Shown: one piece after another, positions 20,864-32,900 of the stretch
Numbering within the stretch: position 1 is the first letter of the stretch
Layout: every line of letters starts with the position of its first letter
From: Puccinellia tenuiflora
Lineage: Eukaryota > Streptophyta > Magnoliopsida > Poales > Poaceae
DNA: 64,000 nucleotides
Assembly (NCBI GenBank): GCA_012064385.1
Contig: QRDG01000418.1
Span: forward strand, 62,001-126,000
Reading direction: 5' to 3'
The notes under the pieces: model-generated
The model's input: the letters and a program-made list of their open reading frames with translations, nothing else
Told to the model about the DNA's origin: nothing
The model's database searches: none
Program-made: the position numbers and the translations under genes

Positions 20864-21230
20864 AAAGAAACACCCCCCTGATCCAACGGCTCACAAGCGC
20901 TGAAAGAAACACACGATCCGTATGCTTCTTTAGTCCCGGTTGGTAACACGATCGTGTGCACACGATCCAACAGCTCACAAGCACTCGAAAGAAACCACAC
21001 TCTGATCCAACGGCTCACAAGCGCTCGAAGGAAACACACGATCCGTGTGCACACGATCCAACAGCTCACAAGCACTCGAAAGAAACACACTCTGATCCAA
21101 CGGCTCACAAGCGCTCGAAGGAAACACACGATCCGTGTGCACACGATCCAACAGCTCACAAGCACTCGAAAGAAACACAACTCTAATCCAACGGCTCACA
21201 AGCGCTCGAAGGAAACACACGATCCGTGTG
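20864..21230. repeat. 90-bp tandem array in promoter of accessory ORF 2
   Basis: GATCCAACAGCTCACAAGCA starts units at 20964, 21055 and 21145, a period of 90-91 bp. Each unit is itself two related half-units (AACAGCTC... and AACGGCTC...). Degenerate half-units precede at 20842-20915. A related, shorter version lies at 19297-19490. Confidence 0.9.
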
Positions 21231-21346
21231 CTTCTTCAACCGCTTCCCGCCTTCGTCTTCCCACAATTTCTCACTATATATATGTAGGCTTGGCCGCCAT
21301 TGCCATATCACATCTAAACTCATATCTGCAACCTCATCACTCTTTC
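21231..21346 (+). promoter_or_regulatory. Core promoter and leader of accessory ORF 2
   Basis: TATA box CTATATATATG at 21274-21284, then a leader nearly identical to 19541-19592. The ATG follows 71 bases after the TATA box. Confidence 0.75.
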
Positions 21347-21886
21347 ATGGCTTCCACCGTACTAACCTACCGTCAGGCGGAGGAGCTTTCCGCCTCGAAC
21401 TACCCCTGCCCGCCCGGCTACCGCGTCCCCGCCGGCTGGATGCTGAGCGCCGGAGGCGTGCCGATCCCTCCCGTCCCTCAAGTTGTGGCGCGCCAGGCGG
21501 CCATCACGAACCACTACTACCTCGAGCTCACACCGGAGCAGCGGATGGATCCGGGCTGGCATCCCGACTACCGCCCGACTTGGGAAGCCTTCTTCATCAA
21601 TCGGCGTGAGAGGGCGCTCGCCAGGTACGAGGGGGACGGCCCGCCTCCTTCGGACTTCAATGAGGCCGGCCGTCAGCTGTGGTGGGCTGGCCGGACTCTC
21701 CAGGGCGTTATGAACTACATCATGGCTGGCGATAACCCCCGCCTGCGCTGCCCTAACATGCAGCCCGGGGGCGCTCACCCGTCGAGGTTCGAGCCACGAG
21801 CGCCGTATGAGTACGATGACAACGACGATGACGATGACGGCGACTACGAGTACGAGTATTATAGGCCTAGGCAGGAGTATTACTAA
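21347..21886 (+). CDS. CACTA accessory ORF 2 (179 aa, unknown function)
   Basis: The ATG at 21347 opens an uninterrupted 179-codon frame ending TAA. The N-terminus reads MASTVLTYRQAEELSASNYP; a Pro/Gly-rich segment (CPPGYRVPAGWMLSAGGVPI), conserved-looking tryptophans and an extremely acidic and Tyr-rich C-terminus (about residues 155-179) follow. No catalytic motif, signal peptide or membrane segment is seen. I recall a grass-specific family of hypothetical proteins with the LSAGGVP core, often near transposons, but cannot test it here. A TATA box 71 bases upstream and an intact frame amid decayed genes suggest recent constraint or youth. Nuclear action is a guess from the acidic tail. Confidence 0.65.
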   Translation: MASTVLTYRQAEELSASNYPCPPGYRVPAGWMLSAGGVPIPPVPQVVARQAAITNHYYLELTPEQRMDPGWHPDYRPTWEAFFINRRERALARYEGDGPPPSDFNEAGRQLWWAGRTLQGVMNYIMAGDNPRLRCPNMQPGGAHPSRFEPRAPYEYDDNDDDDDGDYEYEYYRPRQEYY

Positions 21887-22049
21887 GATTGTTAGGACAA
21901 CTGATCCACTGTTGTCATTCTGTACCGTATCAAATGCACCGTTGGAGCTCAAATTTAAACACTTTTCATGTTGAAAGTTTAGTGAGATTCAATAATATGG
22001 CAAAAATAGATATGAATTAATTCAATAGATATAAATTAAATGAATATAT

Positions 22050-22560
22050 ATAAATAGATAGATTACATTTTTATCAACAATTTGATATTTTAATTGCATT
22101 TTTCTGATAAACAGATGAAAAAGATTGAATTTATAAGTTTAATTAATGACTTAATGGAGTTCAAATTCCAAATTTTGTAATTAAATGAATTCCCCTATAA
22201 TCTAAAAAAATGAAATTTTCATAAATAGATAGATTACATTTTTATCTACAATTTGATATTTTAACTGCATTTTTCTGATAAACAGATGAAAAGATATTGA
22301 ATTTATAAATTTAATTAATGATTAATTAATTTCAAATTCCAAAAATTTTAATTAAATGAATTCACCTCTAATCTCAAAAAAATGAATTTGTCATAAATAG
22401 ATAGATTACATTTTTTATCAACAATTTGATATTTTAATTGCATTTTTTCTGATAAACATATGAAAAGATATTGAATTTATAAGTTAATGACTTAATTAAG
22501 TTCAAATTCCAATAATTTTAATTAAATGAATTCACCTCTAATCTCAAATGAAAATGACAA
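22050..22560. repeat. 171-bp AT-rich tandem array, three copies
   Basis: ATAAATAGATAGATTACAT starts units at 22050, 22221 and 22393. Each unit continues with a 'caatttgatattttaa(t/c)tgcattttt' phrase, 'gataaaca(g/t)atgaaaa' and 'ttaattaaatgaattc'. Copies are about 90% alike by eye. The flanking 21900-22050 and 22560-22760 are also AT-rich and unassigned. Confidence 0.85.
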
Positions 22561-22764
22561 AATGGTTAATAGTTTCTATAGTTAGAATAATTATTTTAGA
22601 AAACCAAAAATGGTTTTGGATTATTTATTCAAATTTAAACACTTTTTATGTTGAAAGTCTTTTCAAATTCAAAACCATTTGAAATTCATATTCAAACACC
22701 TTAATAAGAAAAAAGGCAGGAACAACGTTCAGAACTGAAAATTTTCAGGGCATTAAAATTTTCA

Positions 22765-22965
22765 GGGCATTGGTCCCGGTTCATGCCACGAACCGGGACT
22801 AAAGGGTATTTTGGCGCGCGCCTTTTCGGTGCCGCCGAAAATGACCTTTAGGTCCGGTTGGTACCCCCAACCGGGACTAAAGGGTAGGCCTATAGTCCCG
22901 GTTGGGGGTACCAACCGGGCCTAAAGACCCTTTGGTCCCGGTTGGGGGTACCAATCGGACCTAAA
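22765..22965. repeat. Internal block of CACTA sub-terminal-type repeats
   Basis: Inverted pairs such as GGTCCCGGTT...AACCGGGACTAAA and GTCCGGTTGGTACCCCCAACC occur five or more times. This resembles an element end, yet no CACTA terminus was found within several hundred bases. It lies just upstream of the ORF2 leader, so it may be the left end of a second CACTA copy that lost its tip. Confidence 0.7.
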
Positions 22966-23445
22966 GGCCTCTACTTTAAACTGCATGCCTCTTCTCCCCC
23001 AATTCCCCTCATTTCGCTAAGGACCAGCGCTGCGCAACAGAGATCGACGCCGTCAGGCTGCCGAAATTTGCCACGCCGCTCGCCGTCCGCTCCTCCGGCG
23101 CCCGCTCCGCGCCGCCCTCTCCGCCTCTTTCCGCGCTCCTCCACGCGCCCGCGCCGTTCCCCTCCGGCCTCCACCGCGCCCGCGCCGCCCTCCGCCTCCA
23201 CCGCCCGCGCCGTCCCCTCGGCCTCCACCGCCCCGCCCTCTCTACGCTCCTCCGCGCGCCTGCGCGCCGTTCCCCTCCGGCCTCCACCGCGCCCGCGCCG
23301 CCCTCCGCCTCCACCGCCCGCGCCGTCCCCTCCGGCCTCCACCGCGCCCACGCCGCCCTCCACCTCCACCGCGCGCCGCCGTCCCCGGCCTCCGGCCTCC
23401 ACGCCCGCCGGCCTCCTCCCGAGCCCTTCCTCGGCCGAGGTATAG
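22966..23445 (+). other. GC-rich leader upstream of CACTA ORF2
   Basis: C-rich sequence opening in all frames as Pro/Ala/Ser/Arg text. It contains a 113-bp imperfect tandem duplication (GTTCCCCTCCGGCCTCCACC at 23156 and 23269). An exon-like end GAG|GTATAG occurs at about 23440. I interpret it as an untranslated first exon, not a protein. Confidence 0.55.
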
Positions 23446-24537
23446 TTTAGTTTTTTTTTGAATTTAGTTAGTTACTTTTTTTTGAATTTAGTTAGTTTTT
23501 TTTAATTTAGTTAGTTAGTTTATTTTTAGTTAGTTAGTAATATAAATTATTAGTTAGTATTTTTTGTTAGTTAGTGCATTAGTAATAGTTAGTAATTTAG
23601 TTAGTTAGTTTTAGTTTTAGTTAGTTAGTTTTAAAAAATTTAAAAATTTCAAATAATTGATGGTGGTGTAGTGTAGGTTAGTTAGTTTTAGAAAAATTCA
23701 AAAAATTGATAGTTAGTGTAGATTTGGACAGATTTAGGTAGATTTAGAATTTAATTTTAGGTAGATTTTTGAAATTAGATTTAGGTAGATTTTTGGACAG
23801 AAATGCTAATTAGAAATTAGGGTTAGTTTTGAAATTTAGGGTTAGTTAAAATAATGGGGGAGAGTGGCAAAAAATTAGGGTTATTTATGATAAATATTTA
23901 GTTAGGCTTCATATTTATTTATGATTTTAGGCTTCATATTTGTATAAATAAATATTTATCCAAAATCCAATAATTTTAGGCTTCATATTTATTTGTATGA
24001 TAGAATTGGATTTGATACAGTTATTTATTTATTTACGATAGAATTGTATAGAATTGGATTTGATACAGTTTGTATGAATTGATGGAATTGATAGAATTAT
24101 TTGTATGAATTTATGGAATTGAAAGAATTATTTGTATGAATTGATAGAATTGTATACTCTGATGTTTTTAATCGGTGCACCGTGTAATTGGAGCTGTGTA
24201 CAATTTTGCTCAAGTGATGTTCATGTGAAGTACAATGATATCGAAATGTGTAGTTAGTTAATGATTCCTATTTCGTAGGTGTCATATTATTACTACAATT
24301 CAATTTTGTTCCGTTTCAGACAAGATCAAATGCTGAATTGTTTGTCATATATATCACCATGACGACGCTTAGAAACAACGGGCGCAGCAACGCGCGCCTT
24401 TCCTTCTAGTACCGGTCCCCGAAATCGAGCCGTTGGGTGCACAAGATTAACGGACAATGTCCTTTCAATTCCTACAAGTTTTCTGAACTACACGGCAGAG
24501 ACGGCTCCGAAAATAACTTTCGTATTTTGCAGAAACT
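23446..24537 (+). other. AT-rich probable first intron of ORF2
   Basis: Opens with many TTAGTTAG words (23450-23640), then TAGATTTAGG-like text, then a 'ttgtatgaattgatagaatt' repeat at 24045-24150. It ends with a TTTTGCAG acceptor six bases before the ORF2 ATG. No gene seen. Confidence 0.55.
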
Positions 24538-26004
24538 ATGGAACCACACGGCAGAGACGAAAATGAGGAAAATATCCTCGAGGATATGATCCGCGGCGAG
24601 GATGACGCAAGTCACTTTCTGAACGACTCCGGTGAGGGGGATGAGTCTCTCAACCGAGGAGACGGCGTCTCCAACGCCTGGGAAGAGGCCGAACTCGGCG
24701 TCTCCGATGAGGGAGAAGCCGACAAGGCAGAAGCCGGCGGCTCCGGTGCAACATTGATTATTACAAACTCCGACGAGGTGCATATATATTTATATTAATT
24801 AATTTAGCCTCTGTTGTCTATATACACATACTAACGGTCTTTCTTCTTTTAGCCATCCGGATCGAGCAAATCCTCTGTGAGGACGAAACGAGGCCCAACC
24901 AAAAAGTTGGAGGACCATCTCTGGTACAGGATCGAAGAAGTCGCTGCAGAGGGCGAACCCATTGCTCCAATTGATGTTAGAACAAAATTTGTGAAGCGAT
25001 GCGGTGTTGTTGTTAGGGACTACGTCCCGATCACCATCCGAGTATGGAATAAGCCAAGGGATCCTGAAGTTAGCTGGCTCGGCCCCAAAGGCAAAGAACG
25101 CCTTTTTGAAAAGATCATGGTTAATTTCACCTTGCCGTTGCCAGAGGTGGATACAGAGGAGGGGGAGCCAGATGAGGAGGAGATGGATGCCCGAAAAAAA
25201 AACTCTAGTAGATAAAGTCAAGGCGTGGGCTCTTAAGAAGATGGCCGAGCTATTCAACAAATTTAAGAAAAGATTGTACACTGACTTTATCTTGAAAGAT
25301 AAAACTCCGGATTTCGATCACGGGTATGAGAAGATAAGAGACTACTGGGAAGATTTTGTGGCGTACAAGAAATCGGAGGAAGCTCAGTCAAAGTCTGCAA
25401 TAAATAAGGCAAATGCTGCTAAAAAGAAGTACCACCATACTATGGGGCCTGGTGGCTACGCCTGTTCCATGCCTAAGTGGGATAAACTTGAGGCCGACCT
25501 GCTGGCTAAAGGGATCGTTCCAGAGCCTATAAAAGAAGGATGGATCGAATGGTCAAGAAATTGGTTTTACGGGCATGGGGGCACATTGGACGCAGAAGGA
25601 AAGTGCATATATAACAGAAGACACAAGGATAATCCCCTACTACCCATCGAAGAAATTAGGAAAGCAGTAAAGGATGTTGAAGAGGGACGGTTCCATCCCG
25701 ATAGAGAGAATGACGAGCTGCAACGTGCCATTGGGAATCCCGAACACGAAGGACGAACATGAGGCACCTCAGGCTCCAAGCCGTCGGTACATGGGTTCCC
25801 GCAGAAAGGAAAATATTTCCCGATAGAAGTCATCTGAGGAGAAAGGAAAGGGAGGCATGGGAAGCAAGCGCTGCTACAGACCGGCTGCGTCATATAGAAG
25901 AAACAATGAAGCGGCATCAGGATCAAATTGACCGACTTAGCCAGCAAGGCACTGCCGGCCTATCTCAGCAGCACGTTGTAGAAGCTGCAGTCGATGCTAC
26001 CGAC
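24538..26004 (+). pseudogene. CACTA ORF2, 5' part (En/Spm-type TNP1-like), interrupted
   Basis: ATG at 24538 opens an acidic exon to 24777 (GAG|gtgcat). The next exon starts at 24853 after TTTTAG. It carries RTKRGPTKKLEDHLWYRIEE, a DYVPITIRVWNKP motif and MAELFNKFKK, YHHTMGPGGY, WFYGHGGTLD, all typical of the non-TNP2 protein of grass En/Spm elements, thought to bind sub-terminal repeats. A run of nine A at 25195-25203 shifts the frame and leads to a TAG-type stop at 25213. Another shift lies near 25760. A chromovirus inserted at 26005; the frame downstream resumes at 37908 once one copy of the target duplication is set aside, so the insertion lies inside an exon. Confidence 0.8.
26000..26004. 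repeat. Left target duplication of chromovirus 1 (CCGAC)
   Basis: CCGAC here, CTGAC at 37903-37907: one C-to-T difference. ORF2 reading supports CCGAC as the ancestral target. Confidence 0.85.
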
Positions 26005-29000
26005 TGTAACAACCCTAACTTGGTTATGAAAAATACGAATAATTTTTTCCACTTTTTGCATTCATGTTTGCACCATGGCATCTCTTTAAATTGTTTGTGG
26101 TAACAAACAACAAATGGGAAACAATAAGGAGAGGGAAGCCAAAACCTTCCCAAAACCTTCACACTTGGTTTTCCAAACTATGAAGTAACGCATGTCATGA
26201 CAGGTGACCATATGGTTCAACAAGTTCCCCAAGTTCACCACTTTGCACAAGAACCAAATGGATGGTTTCCATTTTTGTTTCCTTTCTCCTTAGGCCCTAA
26301 CATGTGGTTCAAAGCTTTTGTTATTGTGAGCCATGCCACCCTGCTCAAAAGTCTACATATATGTATGGTGAGTTGTATATCTTGGGGAGAAATTCCCAGA
26401 ATTTTTGTATATTTTTTCTGGAATTGTTTTGATGCCCAAATAGGCTAGCCTTTTCTATTTTTGTTTTGGTTCACCGGAACTACCGGTCCGCTGACCGGAA
26501 GTACCGGGCCGCCGTCGTCCCTGTGGCGACAGTGGCGCGCACTGTCGCCATGGCCGCCCGCACCTGCTCCCCCCCGTGCGAGCTACCTGCTCCCTAGGGT
26601 TAAATGAAACCCACGGCCCGCACCTGCTCTCTCACTCTCTCCCCTACCCGTTCCCCACGCGTGCCCGAAACCCTAACCCTAGATCGAGCCCTGCTGCTCT
26701 CCATCACCGCCGTGGCTGCCGAGCACGCCGCCGTCGCCTCCGGCCGCCCCAGCTCGAGCTGGAGCCACCGTCAGCTCCGCCGCGTTCCCCTCTTCCTCTC
26801 CGTCGAAGGAATCGGCCGGAGCCGCCCCAAAACACCGTCGCCGCTCGTTCTTCTCCGCCTCTGGCCGTTGCTACTCCGGGCCGATTGACGCCATCCTCGA
26901 CTACCTCCGACACCGTCGAGCAGCTGCTCACGCTCAGGGTGAGCCCTCGATCCTCCTGAGCCTCCTTGCTCGCCTCCTCCCTCTCCCTAGCGACGTTTCG
27001 CCGTAGTGCGTCTCGCACTCACCACCGGCCGTCGTCGTGCCGCCGCTCCGGCGACCCATTTGGGGCGGCGCCGCCACCAATTGGTCGCCCTAGCCGAGGT
27101 GCGGCCAAAGCACGCACCCGCGCATCCTCACGCACACCAAATCAACGAGCCCGTGGTCGACGCACGTGGTCACCACGCACTCTCGCCGTTGCCGTGCTCA
27201 AAGCCTTGACCGGAAGTAGTATCGGTAGTACCGGTAAACCGGAAGTAACAGCGGAAGTACCGGTTATCACTTTTCGGTACTGGATCCTTCCGTTGTTAAG
27301 CGGAAGTAGAACCGGAAGTAGAGCCGGAAGTTTTCTTCTTCGGTACTGGAAGTTTCGAACCATAAGCGGAAGTAGGACCGGAAGTACCGCTACACCGGTA
27401 CTACCGGCCCACTTACCGGAAGTTCCGGCAGTCTGTGTTAAGTTTGAATGTTGCATAACTTTTTAAATGCTAAGGCAAATCCTGTGAATGTTATATCAAT
27501 TTGACCAGCACTTCAAATGCAATCCAACCATGTAAATATCACATCATGATCACAAATAATTATTTGATGTTCTTCATAATTTGATAAAAAGGTTTAAATC
27601 CAAATAATTATTTAATTCGCTGTTTATTCATCGGTGCTCCGAAAAATTACAAATAAGATACCGAAATGATCAGAATGACAAACCCTACCCATTTCATGTC
27701 ATGTTCATGCATATTGAGCCACTTCTCTAATAATTTGATAAATTATAAAGAATGGTGGTCACTAAGATAAATATGGGGTTGTATCCAAATAATTGCACTA
27801 ATTATTTTGGCTCCCCATTTAATTTTGCTTTTAATTTATATAATGGTATCTTTGCATCAATTGGACATGTCATCATGTGGTTGAGCATTGCATCTCGTGT
27901 TCTTGTGATTTATGTGTTCCTTGTTTTTCCTTTTGGGTATCGATAGATTCCGGAGTCGAGGGTCTCTCTACTTACCCCGACGAGCAGTACTTCGCGCCCG
28001 GGCAGCAAGGCAAGAGATAACCTAACCTTCTTGGCATTCTAGCATCCTATGATTTTATCGAATTATTTTATCCACCATAATATTGCATGCGGTTCAAATG
28101 TCTCTTTTGTCAAATAATAGAATATCCTATGAATGCATGTTCTTCCCCGAGCCAATCACATGTATCCCTACCTATGAAACCTAGGGTTGAAGTGTTGGCC
28201 GAGGTAAAGATAGAATTGTTGTATTCATATGCTTAGCTATGCTTAGCCATGCTTAGATAATGCTTTATGTCCGTTGTAAATTCCATAATTGTTGATGTTG
28301 ATGGAATGATTCGGGCAAGGTGGATAAATGTGATGCTAAATTAAAATGCTAAGACGGCTTGGGTGAGTTGCCATCGGGGATGGTGTTTTGCCTCACTCTA
28401 GCCCCTAGGTGCGAGTTCTTTACCTCTTGAACCAAGACTAGCGTGCTGCCATTGGTGGGTGTATGGGTGCCTTACTGACCAAATAATTTGTGAGGGGCTT
28501 GTCAAGGGTCCTCTAGTTCGAGTTTTCCATTTTCCGTGTGTGTGAGCGGAAAAAGAATTGATGAGGATGGTGGTGCTTAGGATGTGACGGTGGGGCAGGG
28601 CGCTGGGAGCGCTGAACCTGTCCTTCTGCCACTGATGGTCCTTGAGTAAGCCTCATGCATTGTAAAGGTCTAACCGCGCCCGCTCGCCGGCCTTCCCCGG
28701 AAGAGGGCCAACTAGGTGAGCCGGACGGTACCAATGGGTAAATTAGTACACCCCTGCAGGGTTAATCTTTTCGAAAAGCCGTGTCCACGGTTATGGACGA
28801 CTTGGGATCGGATATAAGATCATAGAGAATATTAACCTAATTGATATGGCAGCTAAAGGTTGCATAATCAACGTGTGACAAAGGTTCATTTCCTCGAGGG
28901 TGATTCGAGGGGGTGCCTTGGTGGAGATGAGTGTGGTTGGTAACACAAGGGTTCGATGAGAACCAATGATGACAAAGTTACTCTCTTATCCACTTTTGAA

Positions 29001-29550
29001 AAGTATTCTGAGTAGACGACGCCTCGTGTCATTTATGTCTTTTATTGAAAATTGGCTTTATGCAAACAAGTACACAAATAGCTTTAGAGCCTCCGGCAGT
29101 CATTGGGCCTATATCGCCCTACTAAACTTGCGAGTACATCGTACTCAGTCTCTCTTTGCTGCCTCTATTTTTGTATTTCAGAGGAGGACGACACCGAGCA
29201 GCTAGGTGGGTTCTTCGTTGACGTCGACTACTAGTCTGGGGTTCCCAGGTGGCAGCTTGGGACCGTGGAACAAGCTGGCTTGGGTGATGTTTATTGTAGG
29301 CCTCTTAGGCCATATATTTGCTTCTTGTTGTTAGACAACACTACCCGCTTCCGCTTGATGACTTGATGGTCTGTGACCTTTTGTTGTGTAATATTTGTAT
29401 TCTTCTCATTATATGAGTTGCTATATGTTTTGTGTCGTAGAGTCATGCAATGTGCCAGTTTGTTCCACAAGTCTCGATCTTTGTTTTATACATTGATGGT
29501 TGTGCCAACTACATAGCCTCTCTGTATAAATCCGGGGTCGGGGCGCTACA
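26005..29550 (+). repeat. 5' LTR of chromovirus 1
   Basis: Begins TGTAACAACCC and ends GGGGCGCTACA. Relative to the 3' LTR it has an extra 23-24 bases near 26567-26590 (around GTGCGAGCTACCTGCTC) and about 25 extra bases near 27050-27085. A 64-codon ORF at 27752-27946 recurs in the 3' LTR only because the LTRs are copies. Confidence 0.92.
27211..27423. repeat. CGGAAGT motif cluster in U3 (5' LTR)
   Basis: Nine CGGAAGT words, most as CCGGAAGTA, in 213 bases. The identical cluster lies at 35558-35770 in the 3' LTR. The related chromovirus 2 lacks it. Confidence 0.85.
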
Positions 29551-29553
29551 AGT

Positions 29554-29565
29554 TGGTATCAGAGC
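29554..29565 (+). promoter_or_regulatory. Primer binding site, chromovirus 1
   Basis: TGGTATCAGAGC three bases after the LTR, complementary to the initiator tRNA-Met 3' end. Confidence 0.92.
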
Positions 29566-29944
29566 AGGACTGCCTGTAGGAAACCCTCTCTCTTGGTCGA
29601 TGTCGAGTCTAGTTGAAATTATTTATAACCTAAAAATGAGTTGTGAAAACCTTCTTAGGATTCTTTTTACTCCTCATCCAACTCGCTCTACTCTGATTCT
29701 TACCTCTATTTGGTTTATGCTTGGTGTCGATGTTTAGGTTCTCGGGGTTTGGGTTCTTACCGTCCAGTTATGTCTCGAGACCTTAAATCTTTTTGTTATC
29801 GCCGCGATGAGGTGAGGTCACCGTGGTTGCCTAAATCTATCCCTGTGTTATTGCATCTTAAATCTCTATAGCTGCAAGGACTCAAATGATCTATCTTATC
29901 TGTCAGAATTGGTTACTAACTTGTCGTTGTTCCAATTCTTCAGA

Positions 29945-32900
29945 ATGGCTCCTACCCGTCGTGGGGAACAGAGCAACCCTGATCCACCGCCGCCACCTTC
30001 AATGGCGGAGGTTATGATGGCAATTGAACAAAACCGTCTGCGCAATGAGCTGTTGCTCGAGCAGCTGGTCCAGCAAGGGGCCAGGAGGAATACGGACTGC
30101 ACCACTCTCAACCAGTTCTTGCGGTCCCAACCTCCTACCTTCTCCGAAGCGAAGGAACCGCTTGACGCGGATGATTGGCTTCGGGCTATAGAGCGCAAGT
30201 TTGCCGCTCTTCACGTTCCGGCGGCAGAACATGTCAACTTCGCCACCTACCTGCTGGAAGGAGCCGCCGGCTCTTGGTGGGAGAGCCACATCGCGATGGT
30301 TGCCGCGGGCCATGTTGTCACTTGGGAGGAGTTCCGCGCCGCTTTCCGTGCGACGTACATCCCCAAGCCTATTCTCGAGCTCAAGAGGAGGGAGTTCCTG
30401 GACTTAACCCAGGGACGCATGGACGTCCAGTCCTATGGACGGGAGTTCAACCACCTCTCCCGTTACGCCCCTCGGGACGTGACGAATGATGAGGACAAGC
30501 AATACCTCTTCCGCAAGGGGCTCGCACCTCGTCTCCGATATGAGCTCCTACCCTTCAAGTTCACCTCCTACCAGGAGCTCTACAACCAGGCTCTCACCAT
30601 GGAGCAGGGTAGGAAGGAGCTGGAGGCTTCTAAGAGGCCAGCTCCAGCTGACCACCAGAGCTCCTCCTCCTCCGAGGGCAAGAAGCACAAGGTCTTCGTG
30701 CCTTTCAGTGCCGTGCCAAAGGCGCCCTTCGCGCCGAAGCCCACCGGGTACCTGCCACCTCCGCCTCGCCCAGCTACCTCGACCTTGGGTGTGGTTGGAG
30801 GTGGTTTTCGACCTCGACTACCTGCACCACCCGGGCTCACTTGCTTCGCTTGTGGCCAGCCGGGGCATTACTCCAGGGAGTGTCCCCAGAAGGCACTGGC
30901 TCCCTCAGCACCTGCACCAGCACCCTCTACCCCAGCCGCCAAGGCTACCACCGTCAGCCGTGGCCGCCTGAACCACGTCTCGGCTGAAGGCGTTGAGGAG
31001 GACCCCGGAGTTCTCATGGGTACGCTTCGAATCAATACATATCCAGCTTCAGTACTATTTGATTCTGGAGCTTCGCATTCGTTCATATCCATATCATATG
31101 CACACAACCATCAAATACCGTTTGCAAATATGGATTCCCCGTTAGTGGTCAAGACACCAGGCTCTAGCTGGCGTACACATTGGATATCTCCCGATGTTCA
31201 AATAGCCGTAGGGTCAGTCCCTTTTCCGTTCTCATTGATAGCCCTGAGGTCAGAGGGTATCGATGTTATTCTGGGCATGGATTGGCTAGTGAAATATCAG
31301 GCCAACCTGGATTGTGCCGCCAAGACTATCACAGTGTTCCACCCAAGGTATGGGGAAGTGCGTTACTGGTCCCCAACTTCTGCAACTCCTTCCGCAGCCA
31401 CTCCTCTCTCGCCGGAGATCAGTTTATATTTCCTGGAAGGAATCACCCCGCCTGATATGTCTGAAGTCGCTGTGGTGTGTGATTTCCCTGATGTTTTTCC
31501 GGAGGAATTGCCCGGCATGCCACCGGATCGCAGCATGGAGTTTGTGATTGAGTTGGTTCCGGGAATCGCCCCAGTTTCCAAAACGCCCTACCGTATGCCA
31601 ACGGAAGAGCTAGTTGAATTGAAGAAGCAACTTGATGAGCTGCTGGAAAAAGAATTCATCCGGCTGAGTAGCTCACCTTGGGGATGCCCGGTCATCTTTG
31701 TTAAGAAGAGGGATACAAATGTTCCTCGACTGGTCGTTGACTACCGCCCTCTTAACGCGGTGACCATCAAAAACAAGTATCCAATTCCTCGAATAACCGA
31801 CTTGTTCGATCAGCTAGCTGGAGCAACGGTATTCTCCAAGATGGATCTGAGGTCCGGCTACCATCAAATAAAAATCCGAAAGGAGGATATTCCGAAGACG
31901 GCCTTCACTACCCGCTATGGGTTATATGAGTACACCGTCATGTCTTTCGGCCTCACTAATGCTCCGGCTACATTCATGAGGCTGATGAACTCCATCTTCC
32001 ACGAGTACCTCGATAAGTTTGTCATCATTTACATCGATGACATCCTTGTCTACTCCAAGTCCGAAGACGAACATGCTGAACACCTTCGGCTAGTTTTGAC
32101 CAAGCTCCGTGATCATCGCCTCTATGCCAAGTTCTCTAAATGTGAGTTTTGGCTAAAGGAGCTCATCTTTCTCGGTCATGTGGTGTCCGCTGCTGGAGTA
32201 GCGGTGATACCAGACAAGATTCAGGCAATCCTGGATTGGCCAACTCCCAAATCCGTCAAAGATATCCGAAGCTTCCTTGGATTGGCGGGTTACTACCGTC
32301 GATTCATTGAGGGCTTCTCCAAGATAGCCAAGGCGCTGACTGAACTCCTCAAGAAAGGCAAACAATTTGTGTGGTCAGACAAGGCTGAAGAGAGTTTCCA
32401 AACCCTCAAGGTCAAGCTCACCACCACCCCGGTACTTGTTCTTTCCGACACCGACAAGGACTTCGTCGTCTATTGTGATGCCTCACTCCAGGGCTTGGGC
32501 TGTGTTTTGATGCAAGAGGGCCATGTGGTCGCCTATGCTTTCCGTCAACTCAAGCCACACGAGCAAAACTATCCAACTCATGATTTGGAGCTTGCCGCCG
32601 TGGTACATGCGCTGAAGCAATGGAGGCCCTACCTCTTGGGCAACCGTTGCGAGATCTACTCCGACCACCAAAGTCTGAAATATCTTTTCACCCAGCCGGA
32701 TCTGAACTTGAGGCAGAGGAGATGGCTGGAATTGATAAAAGACTATGATGTGACCCTCAACTATCAGCCCGGCAAGGCAAATGTCGTGGCGGATGCTCTG
32801 AGCCGCAAAGCCTATTGCAATACCGTGATGGTTGAAAAGGCGCAACCGGCTCTCCACGAGGAATTTGCTAAATTGAATCTGGAAATTGTTCCTTCGGGTT

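Noticed and set aside
20842..21230. Regularly spaced repeats that could suggest a CRISPR-like array
   Set aside because: The spacers are themselves repeats, the context is a plant CACTA, and there are no cas-like genes.
22942..23445. 167-codon Pro/Ser/Ala ORF and minus-strand Gly/Ala ORFs
   Set aside because: Composition artefact in a C-rich, tandemly duplicated leader.
27752..27946. 64-codon ORF found identically at 36101-36295
   Set aside because: Conserved only because the two LTRs are copies of each other; the homologous place in chromovirus 2 is not open in the same way.
29554..29565. tRNA-Met-like match
   Set aside because: Only the 3'-end complement of a tRNA (primer site), not a tRNA gene.
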